In this document: piece by piece, positions 1-8,111 of the stretch
Numbering within the stretch: the first letter of the stretch is position 1
Layout: each line of letters begins with the position of its first letter
The notes under the pieces: generated by a model
Told to the model about the DNA's origin: nothing
What the model saw: the letters and a program-made list of their open reading frames with translations, nothing else
Databases searched by the model: none
Program-made: the position numbers and the translations under genes
Assembly: GCA_963663375.1 (NCBI GenBank)
Contig: OY760195.1
Location: forward strand, 3,286,001 to 3,350,000
DNA: 64,000 nt
Reading direction: 5' to 3'
From: JAYREN01 sp963663375
GTDB lineage: Bacteria > Acidobacteriota > Holophagae > Holophagales > Holophagaceae

Positions 1-219
1 GAGCCCCAGCGCCGCGTTCGCCGCAATGGCCGCATCCACCGCCGTGCCGCCCTTCTTGAGGATGTCCAGGGCCACCTGGGTGGCCAGGGGCTGACTCGTG
101 CAGGCCATGCCGTGCTGGGCTACCACCTCCGAGCGGGTGGCGAAGGCCCGTCCCGCCACGCGGTCCGCCGCGCAGAGGGGAAGGAGCGAGAGTGTGAGCA
201 GCAGCAGGGTTCGTCGCAT
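1..219 (-). CDS. ggt: Gamma-glutamyltransferase, N-terminal part (runs off window)
   Basis: The visible 73 codons begin with a signal peptide (MRRTLLLLTLSLLPLCAA) and then a stretch typical of the gamma-glutamyltransferase large subunit start: 'MACTSQPLATQVALDILKKG' followed by 'GTAVDAAIAANAALGL'. In the family this segment (ASQPLAxxxGxxILxxGGNAVDAAVA) precedes the autoprocessed N-terminal nucleophile domain that hydrolyses or transfers the gamma-glutamyl group of glutathione in the periplasm. The catalytic threonine lies outside the window, so activity cannot be judged. The gene is transcribed leftwards, about 120 bp downstream of the M16 peptidase gene on the same strand. Start chosen at the ATG directly before the charged, hydrophobic leader. 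Confidence 0.85.
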   Translation of the reverse strand, partial: MRRTLLLLTLSLLPLCAADRVAGRAFATRSEVVAQHGMACTSQPLATQVALDILKKGGTAVDAAIAANAALGL

Positions 220-290
220 GACAGGCCTCGTGAGACGATGTTTGCCCGATTCTAGCCTGTCGGCAGGCATCTGGTCTCCCGATCTAGGAA

Positions 291-320
291 CGAGGCGGAG
301 GCCGATGGGCCTCCGCCTCG
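291..320 (-). terminator. Hairpin after the M16 peptidase gene
   Basis: A perfect 13-bp inverted repeat (CGAGGCGGAGGCC / GGCCTCCGCCTCG) with a 4-nt loop lies 20 bp past the stop codon of the leftward peptidase gene. There is no clear T-run on either side, so it is a terminator-like stem rather than a textbook intrinsic terminator. Confidence 0.55.
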
Positions 321-339
321 GGTCTCAACACACCTGGTT

Positions 340-3096
340 CTACTTCTCGGCGATGGGGTTTCCGTCGGCGTCCACCAGCTTGACCTCCCCGATCTTCAGG
401 TCCCGCAGCTCTTTCTCGACCTTGGTGCGGTCACCGACCACGATGTAGGTGCGCCCCTTGGCAGGGATCATCTTTTGGGCGGCCTTCGTTAGGTCCTCGG
501 CCTTCAGGGCGTTCACCCGACCGACATAGGTCTGGTAGTAGTCATCCTTCAGGCCCCAGGTGAGGATTTCCTCGATTCCGCTCGAGAGGGCCGCCGAGGT
601 CTCGAAGCCGCCCGGCAGGCTGAGGGTGAGGTTCTTCTGGGCCAGAGTCAGTTCCTCGGCGCTCACGGGCTTTTCGCCCAGGATGCCCTTCATCTCCTTT
701 TCGAGTTCCAGGATGGTTTCCTTGGTCTTGTCGGTCTGGACGGAGGCTCCGGCATTCATGCCGCGCACGACCTTGGTTCCGAAGACCTGGGTGTAGCCGC
801 CATAGGTCCAGTGCTTGTCCTCGCGGAGGTTCATGTTCACCCGGGAGGTGAACATCCCGCCGAGAACGGCCTGCATGGCCTCGACGGCGGGCTCGTCCTT
901 TTCGTCCCGGGCAGGCGAGAGGGCGACCATGTTCACCACCGACTGGATGGCCCCAGGCTTGTCCACCAGGTAGATGGTGGTCTGCGTCGGTTTGTCCACC
1001 TTGGGAATGGTCACCTTGGGCGCCTTGCCCTTCGCCCAGGTGCCGAAGGCCTTCTCGAGCTTGGGCAGGAGTTCGGGCATGGTGACATTGCCGGCCACGA
1101 TGAGGGTGGCGCTGCCGGGCTTGAACCAGGCCTGATGCATGGTGCGGAGATCCTCGGCCTTCATCTTGGAGACCGTGGCCTCGTAGCCCGTGCCGGTCAG
1201 GGGCATGCCGTAGGGGTGGCCCTTGCCGAACAACATCGGCCCGGCCACTCGGTAGGCCGTGGCTTCGGGGCTGTTCTTCTCCTGGGCGATACCAGCGAGG
1301 CGCTCCTTCTGCACCCGGGCGAAGGCGTCGGCGGGGAAGATGGGGTTCATCACCATGTCGGCGAAGAGGTCGATGGAACCTTCCAGGTTCGCCTTGAGGG
1401 CGCCCATGAAGACCCGGAAGTCATTGGTGGAGGCCCCGGCACCCACGGTGGCGCCCAGGGTTTCCAGTTGCTCCCGCAGGGCCCGGCTGCTGCGGGTCTT
1501 GGTGCCCTCGTCCAGCATGCGCATGGCCAGAGAGGCCGTGCCGGGGCCCGAGGGCGCCTGGGCATCGGCGGTGGAGCCGCCTTCGAGGACCATCCGGAAC
1601 TGCACGACCGGGGCTTCGTTCCGCTCGGCCAGCACCACCTTGAGTCCATTGGTGAGGGTGGCCCGCTGGAAGGCCGGCGTGATCAGGGCCGGGGCCGCGC
1701 CGGGCACGGGCGGCTTGCTGCGGTCCACGTCCTTGGCAGAGGCCTTGAGTTCACTGTAGGGATGCACCTCGAGCACGAAGCACCCATCCGTCAGCCAGCG
1801 CTGGCCGGCGCCCTTCAGATCCTCCGCCTTGGCATCCAGGCGGCGCTGGAGGCTGGTGCGGGACCATTCGGGATCCCCGGCCAGCACTAAGCCCGAGGCC
1901 AGCATGTCGGACTTTCCCCCGAAACCGCCGATGCGTTCCAGGCTGCGCACGTAGCCCGCGTAGTAGCGGGACTTCAGGCGCTTCAGTTCATCCTCGCTGG
2001 GACCCTGGGCGAGAAGCTGGTCCAGTTCCTCCTTCACGATCGCCTCGATCTTGCCCAGGTCTGCGCCGGGGCGCGCCAGGACGCGGACGGAGAACTGGCC
2101 GCTGATCTCCTGGCCGTAGGCATAGGCGTTGGCCTGGGTGGCCAACTGCTCCTTCTCCACCAGTCGCCGGTATAGGCGCGAGGTGCGACTGCCGCCGAGG
2201 ACTCCCCCCAGCATCTGCAGGCGGTCATTGTCGATGGACACCAGCTCGGGCGTATTCCAGACCATGGCCAGCATGGCCTGGGGCACACGATCCTGCATGA
2301 CGTGGCGCCGGGTGCCGGTCATCTTGGGCACCCAGGCCGTGGGGCGGCTGATGGGGGCGTTCGCAGGGAAGGAACCGAAGTATTGTTCGGCCTTCTCCTT
2401 GGCGGTCTTCAGGTCGATGTCCCCCGCCAGCACCAGCACGGCGTTGTTGGGGCCGTAGTAGGTCTTGAACCAGTCCTTCACGTCCTGGAGGCTGGCGGCG
2501 TTGAGGTGGTCCATGGAACCGATGACGGTCCAGGAGTAGGGATGACCCACGGGATAGGTGCCCTTCGTGAGGGTGTCGTACACCTGGCCGTAGGGCTGGT
2601 TTTCGCCTTGGCGCTTTTCGTTCTGCACCACGCCCCGCTGCTCATCCAGGCGGGGCTGGGTGATGGCTCCCAGCAGGTGCCCCATGCGGTCGGATTCCAT
2701 CCACAGGGCGGTATCCAGGGCGGAAGTCGGCACATTCTCGAAATAGTTGGTGCGATCGCTGTTGGTGGTGCCGTTCATGTCCGTGGCACCCAACTTCTCC
2801 ATGACCTTGAAATAGTCGGTGTTGTGGTTTTCGCTGCCATTGAACATGAGATGTTCGAACAGGTGGGCGAAACCGGTCTTGCCCTCCTTCTCGTTCTTGG
2901 AGCCCACGTGGTACCACAGGTTGACGGCGACGATGGGCGCCTTGTGGTCCTCGTGGACGATCACCCGCAAGCCATTGGCGAGGGTGAAGGACTGGTAGGC
3001 CACCCGGGGCAGGGGAGCCTCTGAGGCGACCAGGACCGAAGCGCCGGAAACGAGAAGGGCGGCGGTGCAGCCGAGGCTGCGCAGGGTAAAGGACAT
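340..3096 (-). CDS. M16 family zinc metallopeptidase, secreted, two-module
   Basis: 918-residue exported peptidase of the pitrilysin/insulinase (M16) family. An N-terminal hydrophobic leader (about residues 1-25) precedes two M16 modules. The first carries the inverted zinc motif HLFEH (residues 78-82) in the context 'GFAHLFEHLMFNGSENHN', with a downstream acidic ligand expected in 'RGVVQNEKRQGENQPYG' near residue 155-165. The second module starts near residue 480 ('ATLTNGLKVVLAERNEAPVV') and lacks HxxEH, as usual for the structural half of fused M16B proteins. Such proteins degrade peptides in the periplasm of many Gram-negative bacteria. The start ATG has GGAGG 5-9 nt upstream. Substrate unknown. 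Confidence 0.93.
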   Translation of the reverse strand: MSFTLRSLGCTAALLVSGASVLVASEAPLPRVAYQSFTLANGLRVIVHEDHKAPIVAVNLWYHVGSKNEKEGKTGFAHLFEHLMFNGSENHNTDYFKVMEKLGATDMNGTTNSDRTNYFENVPTSALDTALWMESDRMGHLLGAITQPRLDEQRGVVQNEKRQGENQPYGQVYDTLTKGTYPVGHPYSWTVIGSMDHLNAASLQDVKDWFKTYYGPNNAVLVLAGDIDLKTAKEKAEQYFGSFPANAPISRPTAWVPKMTGTRRHVMQDRVPQAMLAMVWNTPELVSIDNDRLQMLGGVLGGSRTSRLYRRLVEKEQLATQANAYAYGQEISGQFSVRVLARPGADLGKIEAIVKEELDQLLAQGPSEDELKRLKSRYYAGYVRSLERIGGFGGKSDMLASGLVLAGDPEWSRTSLQRRLDAKAEDLKGAGQRWLTDGCFVLEVHPYSELKASAKDVDRSKPPVPGAAPALITPAFQRATLTNGLKVVLAERNEAPVVQFRMVLEGGSTADAQAPSGPGTASLAMRMLDEGTKTRSSRALREQLETLGATVGAGASTNDFRVFMGALKANLEGSIDLFADMVMNPIFPADAFARVQKERLAGIAQEKNSPEATAYRVAGPMLFGKGHPYGMPLTGTGYEATVSKMKAEDLRTMHQAWFKPGSATLIVAGNVTMPELLPKLEKAFGTWAKGKAPKVTIPKVDKPTQTTIYLVDKPGAIQSVVNMVALSPARDEKDEPAVEAMQAVLGGMFTSRVNMNLREDKHWTYGGYTQVFGTKVVRGMNAGASVQTDKTKETILELEKEMKGILGEKPVSAEELTLAQKNLTLSLPGGFETSAALSSGIEEILTWGLKDDYYQTYVGRVNALKAEDLTKAAQKMIPAKGRTYIVVGDRTKVEKELRDLKIGEVKLVDADGNPIAEK

Positions 3097-3275
3097 GCTT
3101 CCTCCAGGGGATGGGATCGATGTATTACCTATGCCAGCATCCGCCGTTTAGTTGCGCCCTCCGACCTGTGATTTTGGTCTCAACGCGTCAGGGCCTCTGG
3201 GGATGCCCCTGGGCATTCACACCACTCAGATTCCGATAAGGTTTGAGGAACGGTGTTCTTTGGTGAAGGACTGTG

Positions 3276-4175
3276 ATGGCGATGGATGCGGCAATGACGG
3301 GCAAGGCGGCGGCCCTGGGGGCGGCCTTCCTGTGGGCCATCACGGTGACGGTCTTCACCTTCGCCGCGCGGCGCATCGGCGCCCAGGTCGTCAATGCGGT
3401 GCGCCTGCTGCTGGCGGCGCTGCTGCTGCTCATCCTGCACTGGCTCTTCCTGGGCACGCCCTGGCCCGCGGGGCTGGGGCTGGAGCGCACGCTCTGGCTG
3501 CTGCTCTCGGGCCTCGTGGGCTTCGCGGTGGCCGATGGATTGGGCCTGGAATCCTTCGTGGAGATCGGGCCGCACCTGGGCATGCTGATCCAGACCCTGG
3601 CGCCGGTGCTCAGCGCCGCCCTGGCCTGGGCCTTCCTGGGCCAGAGCCTGTCGGCGGCCAAGGTCGGCGCCATGGTCGTGACCCTGGCGGGGATCGCCCT
3701 GGTGGTGCAGGGGCCCGATGAAACGCCCGCAGGGCGCTCCCGCACCTGGGGACTGGTGCTGGCGCTGGGGGCGACCCTGGGGCAATCCCTGGGCCAGTTC
3801 ACGGCCTTCAAGGGGATGGCCGATGGCGTGGGTGCCTTCCCGGCGCTGGTGGTCCGCATCGCCGCCGGGGCGGTGGGCTCCCTGGTCTACCTCGCGCTGC
3901 GGGGCCAGTTCCGCCTATCCGGCGCCTGGAGTCGCGGCCACACCCTGGCCCAGATCCTTGTGGGCACGGCCCTGGGGCCGCTGATCGGCGGCTTCCTCGC
4001 CCTCTACGCCCTGGCCCACGCCCCCATGGGACCGGCCTCGACGCTGCTCTCCATCGTGCCCATTTTCCTGCTGCCCCTCTCCCGCATCTTCTTTCACGAG
4101 CCCATCACCCCGCGCGCCGTGGCCGGAACCCTGCTCACCGTGGGCGGCGCCGCGGGGCTGTTCCTGGTGAAGTGA
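3276..4175 (+). CDS. EamA/DMT-family membrane transporter
   Basis: Protein of about 300 residues with ten predicted hydrophobic segments in two EamA halves (drug/metabolite transporter superfamily). The first half has 'GKAAALGAAFLWAITVTVFT' and 'VNAVRLLLAALLLLILHW'; the second begins near residue 150 with 'TWGLVLALGATLGQSLGQFT'. Such proteins export amino acids, metabolites or drugs across the inner membrane; the substrate cannot be told from sequence. Three possible starts lie close together (GTG 3273, ATG 3276, ATG 3282). GAAGGA at 3265-3270 best fits 3276 or 3282. The gene is divergent from the M16 peptidase and convergent with the M28 peptidase. Confidence 0.85.
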   Translation: MAMDAAMTGKAAALGAAFLWAITVTVFTFAARRIGAQVVNAVRLLLAALLLLILHWLFLGTPWPAGLGLERTLWLLLSGLVGFAVADGLGLESFVEIGPHLGMLIQTLAPVLSAALAWAFLGQSLSAAKVGAMVVTLAGIALVVQGPDETPAGRSRTWGLVLALGATLGQSLGQFTAFKGMADGVGAFPALVVRIAAGAVGSLVYLALRGQFRLSGAWSRGHTLAQILVGTALGPLIGGFLALYALAHAPMGPASTLLSIVPIFLLPLSRIFFHEPITPRAVAGTLLTVGGAAGLFLVK

Positions 4176-4416
4176 GGGGCGGTCTTACCCGGGACCTTGC
4201 GGATCAACGAAGGACATCACTGATGAACCGCGGAGGGCAAAGACGTGATGTCCGGGCTTTGCCTGGACATCACGTGGGGGTCAAAGGGGGGACATCGCGA
4301 CCACAGGGAGCAGGCGGTCCCCCCTTTCATGGCAGAGACTGACCGAGGGCGCAGATCTTCTTCTCTGTGCTCTCCGTGGTTCCCCTTTTCTCAGAGATGG
4401 CGCGAAAAACCCGCCC
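4176..4416. other. Convergent intergenic spacer with stacked inverted repeats
   Basis: This 241-bp spacer between two convergent genes has no plausible ORF. It holds a perfect 11-bp inverted repeat at 4243-4275, a second perfect 11-bp inverted repeat (AAAGGGGGGAC / GTCCCCCCTTT) with a 23-nt loop at 4283-4327, and two stretches resembling the intergenic 'accacggagagcacagag' type of repeat: 'gaaccgcggagggcaaag' near 4225 and its opposite-strand cousin 'ctctgtgctctccgtggtt' near 4364-4382. The layout looks like decayed repetitive DNA plus terminators. Confidence 0.55.
4243..4275. terminator. Symmetric hairpin, bidirectional terminator candidate
   Basis: ACGTGATGTCC (4243-4253) pairs perfectly with GGACATCACGT (4265-4275) around the loop GGGCTTTGCCT. 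It sits between convergent genes, and its stem and loop resemble the hairpin at 28099-28138. It lacks a T-run. Confidence 0.5.
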
Positions 4417-6027
4417 TCAGTTCTTCTTCTCTGGAGTCGGCGCGGGCATCACGGGGATCGGCGGCAGGTCTGCCTTCCCGAAGCGGGGTAGCTTCTCGGC
4501 TCGGTTCGCCAGGTGGTAGGCCACGGAGGCCATGATGGTGGCGGTGCGGGAGATGTCCTGGACTGGGACGCGCTCGATAGTGTCCACACTGGTGTGCCAG
4601 GTGTAGTCGAAGTATTCGAGGCCGTCCTGGGTGAGGCCGATGGCGGGCAGGCCCGCGTGGCTGAATACGGTGATATCGGCGTAGTCGGGCTTGGGCAGAC
4701 GCATCTTGTTGTGGATGGCACCCACCGCACCCAGATCCTTGAAGGGGGCGAGCAGCTCGCGCAGCACCTGGCTGGCGGCGGCGGGACCGAAGATGCTGAG
4801 GCCGCGCAATTGGCCCGCGCCGCCATCCATGTTGAAGAAGGCCACGAGCTTGTCGAACTCAGGCTTGGGGGCCTGGTCGGAGCCGAAGTGGGCCTTCACG
4901 TAGGCCTGGCTGCCCAGGAGGCCCTGCTCCTCGGCGTCGAAGAGCACCACTCGGATGGTGCGCTTGGGTTTGGCGCCCACGGCCTTCAGGATGCGGGTGG
5001 CCTCCATCATGGCGATGCAGCTGGCGCCGTCGTCGGTGGCGCCGGTGGCCGTGTGCCAGGAATCCAGATGGGCGCCCAGAAGCACCACTTCCTCGGGTTT
5101 TTCGGTGCCGGGGATCTCGGCCACCACGTTGAAGCCCTGGGTGGACTTGGGATGGAAGGTATTCCGGATATCCAAGGCCAGGGTGGCGGTCTTGCCGTCC
5201 TCCATCAGCCGCCAGATCCGACCGTAGTCCTCGCGGCGCATGACCACCGTGGGCAAGGCCTTGGTGGGATCGTACGTGCGGTTGTGGAAGGCGCGGATCA
5301 TGCCGTTGCGCATGCCGGCGTCGTTAATGCGGGCCAGGGCCTTCTGGGCCACCAGGAACTCATCCACCCGGCGCTCCACCTCCCGGGCCCGCAGGGCGCC
5401 GGGGCGCTTGGGGGCGCCGCGGTCCAGGGCGAGGCGGGGGGGCGCAGGGGGCTGAGCCGGATCGAAACGCTTGGCCAGTTCCGTCTCATCCAAACGCGGA
5501 GCATAGCGGCTGAGCACCACAGGCAGCTCCTTGGGGTTGCCCACAAAGATGATCTTGCCCTTCACCTTGCCTTCCAGGGCCTTCAGGGCGGCCTCGAACT
5601 CCTCCGGCAAGGGCTCCTCCGGCAGGTCGAGGCGGACGACTTCACCCTTCACGGTGCCAGGGGTGGAAGGCGTCCAGGCCACAACCTCGACGTGGAGCGG
5701 CGACCGGAAGGGGGCCAGCGCGTGCACGCTGGAATGTTCATTGCTCCAGCCGGGACGGCCGAAGTCCCAGGGTTCCAGGGCGGCCTTTTCCAGCCCCCAG
5801 GCGGTCATCTGCTGGGCGGCCCACCGGGCGGCGGATAGAAAGGTGGGCGAGGCGGTGAGGCGGGGGCCATGGACATCGCAGAGCTGATGGAGGGCCTGGG
5901 GCACCTGAGAGCGCTTTAGGCCTTCTTCGCGGATCTTGCCGATCAGAGCCGAATCCAGGACTTCCTGACCCGACAGGGTGGCAACCAGGGCAGTGGCGAG
6001 AAAGGGCAGGGCCAGGGTGCGTCTCAT
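4417..6027 (-). CDS. M28 family zinc aminopeptidase, secreted
   Basis: 536-residue exported peptidase. The signal peptide (MRRTLALPFLATALVATLSG) is followed by a PA-like insert region (about 100-290) and an M28 catalytic domain (about 295-525). Di-zinc ligands and catalytic residues are visible: H320 and D322 in 'LLGAHLDSWH', D332 in 'ATDDGAS', E366-E367 in 'FDAEEQGLLGS', an Asp in 'FFNMDGG' and the last His in 'YTWHTSVDT'. Family members are aminopeptidases or carboxypeptidases acting in the periplasm. The start was placed at ATG 6027 because it begins the signal peptide and has AGGAGC just upstream; a longer in-frame reading upstream has no leader or RBS. Divergent from cysE. Confidence 0.93.
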   Translation of the reverse strand: MRRTLALPFLATALVATLSGQEVLDSALIGKIREEGLKRSQVPQALHQLCDVHGPRLTASPTFLSAARWAAQQMTAWGLEKAALEPWDFGRPGWSNEHSSVHALAPFRSPLHVEVVAWTPSTPGTVKGEVVRLDLPEEPLPEEFEAALKALEGKVKGKIIFVGNPKELPVVLSRYAPRLDETELAKRFDPAQPPAPPRLALDRGAPKRPGALRAREVERRVDEFLVAQKALARINDAGMRNGMIRAFHNRTYDPTKALPTVVMRREDYGRIWRLMEDGKTATLALDIRNTFHPKSTQGFNVVAEIPGTEKPEEVVLLGAHLDSWHTATGATDDGASCIAMMEATRILKAVGAKPKRTIRVVLFDAEEQGLLGSQAYVKAHFGSDQAPKPEFDKLVAFFNMDGGAGQLRGLSIFGPAAASQVLRELLAPFKDLGAVGAIHNKMRLPKPDYADITVFSHAGLPAIGLTQDGLEYFDYTWHTSVDTIERVPVQDISRTATIMASVAYHLANRAEKLPRFGKADLPPIPVMPAPTPEKKN

Positions 6028-6134
6028 GGGGGCTCCTTGATGCCTCGTATTGTTAGGCAAAAGGACGGTCCCTCGCAAGGGCGCTTTTCGGCGGATGGGT
6101 CCGGGTTTCCCTATCATGGTCGAAGGAGACCGCC

Positions 6135-7037
6135 ATGGTGATCGATCCCGCCTCCCCCAGTGCCGGCCTGCGTCCGGTGGTTGAGGCTCTCTGTTTGGCC
6201 AGCGCCGAGCTGCGGACCCACTGCCACCAACCCCTGGCGAGGCGGGAGTTCCCCAGTCGGGCCGTGGTGTACGAGTTGGTGGAGGATCTGCGGGCCGTGC
6301 TCTTCCCAGGCTTTTTCGGCCCCTCCGAGCTCACGGATGAAACGCTCCACTTCCATGTGGGCGCCACCCTGGACAAGGTGCTGCACGGCCTGCGTGAGCA
6401 GATCCGGCGGGGCTTCTGCTCGAGCTGCAACCCCGAGGTCTGCTACGCCGATCACGAGGACCGGGCCTTCGAGCTGGCCTGGGCCTTCATCCAGCGCCTG
6501 CCGGAGGTACGGCGCCTCCTGGCCACAGATGTGCAGGCTGCGTATGAGGGCGACCCGGCACTGAGAACGCCAGAGGAAGCGGTCTTCTGCTACCCAGGTC
6601 TTCAGGCCATAACCAACCAGCGCCTGGCCCACGAGCTGATTCGCCTGGAAATCCCCCTGCTGCCCCGCCTCATCACGGAGCACGCCCACAGCCTCACGGG
6701 CATCGATATCCACCCCGCTGCCCGCATCGGCGAGGGCTTCTTCATCGACCACGGCACGGGCATCGTCATCGGCGAGACCTGCATCATCGGGAACAAGGTG
6801 CGGATTTACCAAGGGGTCACCCTCGGCGCCAAGAGCTTCCCTCTGGATGAACACGGCAATCCCATCAAGGGCATCGACCGCCACCCCATCGTGGAGGATG
6901 ACGTAGTGATCTACGCCGGGGCGACGATCCTGGGCCGCATCACCATCGGCAAGGGTTCCACTATCGGCGGGAACGTCTGGCTCACCCGTAGTGTGCCGCC
7001 CGGGACTTCCATTACCCAGGGCAATGAGAAGGGGTGA
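6135..7037 (+). CDS. cysE: Serine O-acetyltransferase
   Basis: 300-residue enzyme that acetylates L-serine with acetyl-CoA to give O-acetylserine, the precursor for cysteine synthesis. The N-terminal alpha-helical domain (about 1-185) precedes a left-handed beta-helix made of hexapeptide repeats ('GIDIHPAARIGEGFFIDHGT', 'GIVIGETCIIGNKVRIYQGV'). The catalytic His-Asp elements are in 'IDIHPAA' and 'FIDHGTG'. The long N-terminal domain matches the larger SAT variants. The ATG at 6135 has GAAGGAGA a few bases upstream. It stands alone, divergent from the M28 peptidase, with no cysK neighbour. Confidence 0.93.
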   Translation: MVIDPASPSAGLRPVVEALCLASAELRTHCHQPLARREFPSRAVVYELVEDLRAVLFPGFFGPSELTDETLHFHVGATLDKVLHGLREQIRRGFCSSCNPEVCYADHEDRAFELAWAFIQRLPEVRRLLATDVQAAYEGDPALRTPEEAVFCYPGLQAITNQRLAHELIRLEIPLLPRLITEHAHSLTGIDIHPAARIGEGFFIDHGTGIVIGETCIIGNKVRIYQGVTLGAKSFPLDEHGNPIKGIDRHPIVEDDVVIYAGATILGRITIGKGSTIGGNVWLTRSVPPGTSITQGNEKG

Positions 7038-7070
7038 GAACGGGGCCTTACTCTCAGACCGGGCCCATAG

Positions 7071-7090
7071 GGAATAAATCGGAATAAATC
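7071..7090 (+). repeat. Exact 10-bp tandem duplication
   Basis: The decamer GGAATAAATC occurs twice back to back (7071-7080, 7081-7090) just upstream of a sigma70-like promoter. It is unusually AT-rich for this window and could be an UP-like element or operator. Confidence 0.6.
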
Positions 7091-7102
7091 GCGAAATGTC
7101 CC

Positions 7103-7131
7103 TTGACAGTCAAGGTGAAAGGGCGTGCGAT
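7103..7131 (+). promoter_or_regulatory. Sigma70-like promoter candidate for the cupin gene
   Basis: A consensus -35 box TTGACA (7103-7108) is followed after 17 nt by TGCGAT (7126-7131), a partial -10 match. It lies about 58 bp upstream of the cupin start and directly downstream of the AT-rich tandem decamer. The -10 match is weak. Confidence 0.4.
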
Positions 7132-7188
7132 GGAGTCCTCTCCTGCCCTCTCCCTTTTTCTCAAAGTTCTCCCGACGGGAGTTTTTTT

Positions 7189-7527
7189 ATGAACCCGCGC
7201 GATTTCCCGGCCTTTGTTCGCAAGCTTCCGGAGGCGGAGTTGCCATGTCGCGGCATGCGGGGCTGGCTCCTGCAGAGTCCGGCCGGTCAGGTGATCTACA
7301 AGGAAGCGGAGACCGAGGCCTCGATTCCCGAACATGCCCATGGCGAGCAGTGGGGCGTGGTGGTGGATGGGCGCCTCGAATTGACAATTGATGGGTTTAC
7401 GCGCCTATATATGCGAGGGGACTTCTACTCGATCCCCGCCGGAACGCCCCACCGCACACGGGTCTTTCCGGGCTTCAAGGCCGTTGACCATTTCGCGGAC
7501 GCGAATCGGTACAAGGCCAAGGCATAA
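7189..7527 (+). CDS. Small cupin-domain protein
   Basis: 112-residue single-domain cupin. The two conserved beta-barrel motifs are recognisable: motif 1 around residues 45-65 ('IPEHAHGEQWGVVVDGRLEL') with the metal-ligand-type His pair H-A-H and a following Glu, and motif 2 around 78-92 ('GDFYSIPAGTPHRTRV') with the last His. Such small cupins bind a metal and act as enzymes or sensors; no substrate can be assigned. The start is ATG 7189, preceded by CGGGAG. An upstream in-frame ATG at 7096 would place the promoter-like TTGACA inside the gene and is not used. Confidence 0.8.
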   Translation: MNPRDFPAFVRKLPEAELPCRGMRGWLLQSPAGQVIYKEAETEASIPEHAHGEQWGVVVDGRLELTIDGFTRLYMRGDFYSIPAGTPHRTRVFPGFKAVDHFADANRYKAKA

Positions 7528-7586
7528 GGCCGGTCGCAAAGGACCGCCGATTTCGCCCGCTCTGCCGACGGGCCAAAGGACGGAAC

Positions 7587-8102
7587 GTGACTTCTGCGCA
7601 GGCCCTGAGAATACTGATGCTCGTGACGGTCGGGCTGCCGTACTTGGCCATCAAGGGGCTCGTGCTGCTGGGGCGAAAGGCCTGGCAGGTCATCGTGATC
7701 CATCGGGGCTTGCAGATCCTGCTCTCCATCCTGGTGCTCCTGTTTTGCGTGGCGGCCTGGACCTTCGGTCCCCTGGTGACCGGGCGGTTGGCGCTTTTGA
7801 GCCGCGCCGAAACCCTGGCCCGCGCCTCCGAGGGCCGCAATACCCTGGACATGGAAAACGATCTCCGCCGCAGGGCCTTCCGGCTGGGTTTCAAGGATGC
7901 AATCCGCCAGCGGGACGCCGTCTCTATCGAGCGGGCCCATGGCGATGGCATCACCCTCTGCATCATCGCCTTTGAATTTCGCCGAGAAGTGAGTCTCTTC
8001 GGGCTGTGGCGCCGGGAGATCATGGTCTCGGGCAGGGTCGAAGAACCCGCCGAGCCGCCCCAGGAGCAGGGGAAGAGTCTCGAGGACATGCTGGTGAGGT
8101 AA
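7587..8102 (+). CDS. Hypothetical inner-membrane protein
   Basis: 171 residues with two hydrophobic segments near the N-terminus (about 8-28 and 43-65, 'ILLSILVLLFCVAAWTFGPL') followed by a charged soluble domain of about 100 residues. I do not recognise a family. The soluble part contains 'DMENDLRRRAFRLGFKD' and ends in 'EQGKSLEDMLVR'. GTG start at 7587 with AAGGACGG upstream. Downstream of the cupin gene by 59 bp on the same strand and convergent with the HtrA-like gene. Confidence 0.65.
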   Translation: MTSAQALRILMLVTVGLPYLAIKGLVLLGRKAWQVIVIHRGLQILLSILVLLFCVAAWTFGPLVTGRLALLSRAETLARASEGRNTLDMENDLRRRAFRLGFKDAIRQRDAVSIERAHGDGITLCIIAFEFRREVSLFGLWRREIMVSGRVEEPAEPPQEQGKSLEDMLVR

Positions 8103-8111
8103 GCGCTCGGG

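Noticed and set aside
811..1890. 359-codon plus-strand frame opposite the M16 peptidase
   Set aside because: Antisense shadow with Gly/His/Leu-biased composition and no family resemblance.
4513..5838. 441-codon plus-strand frame opposite the M28 peptidase
   Set aside because: Gly/His-rich antisense shadow; the minus strand holds complete M28 metal ligands.
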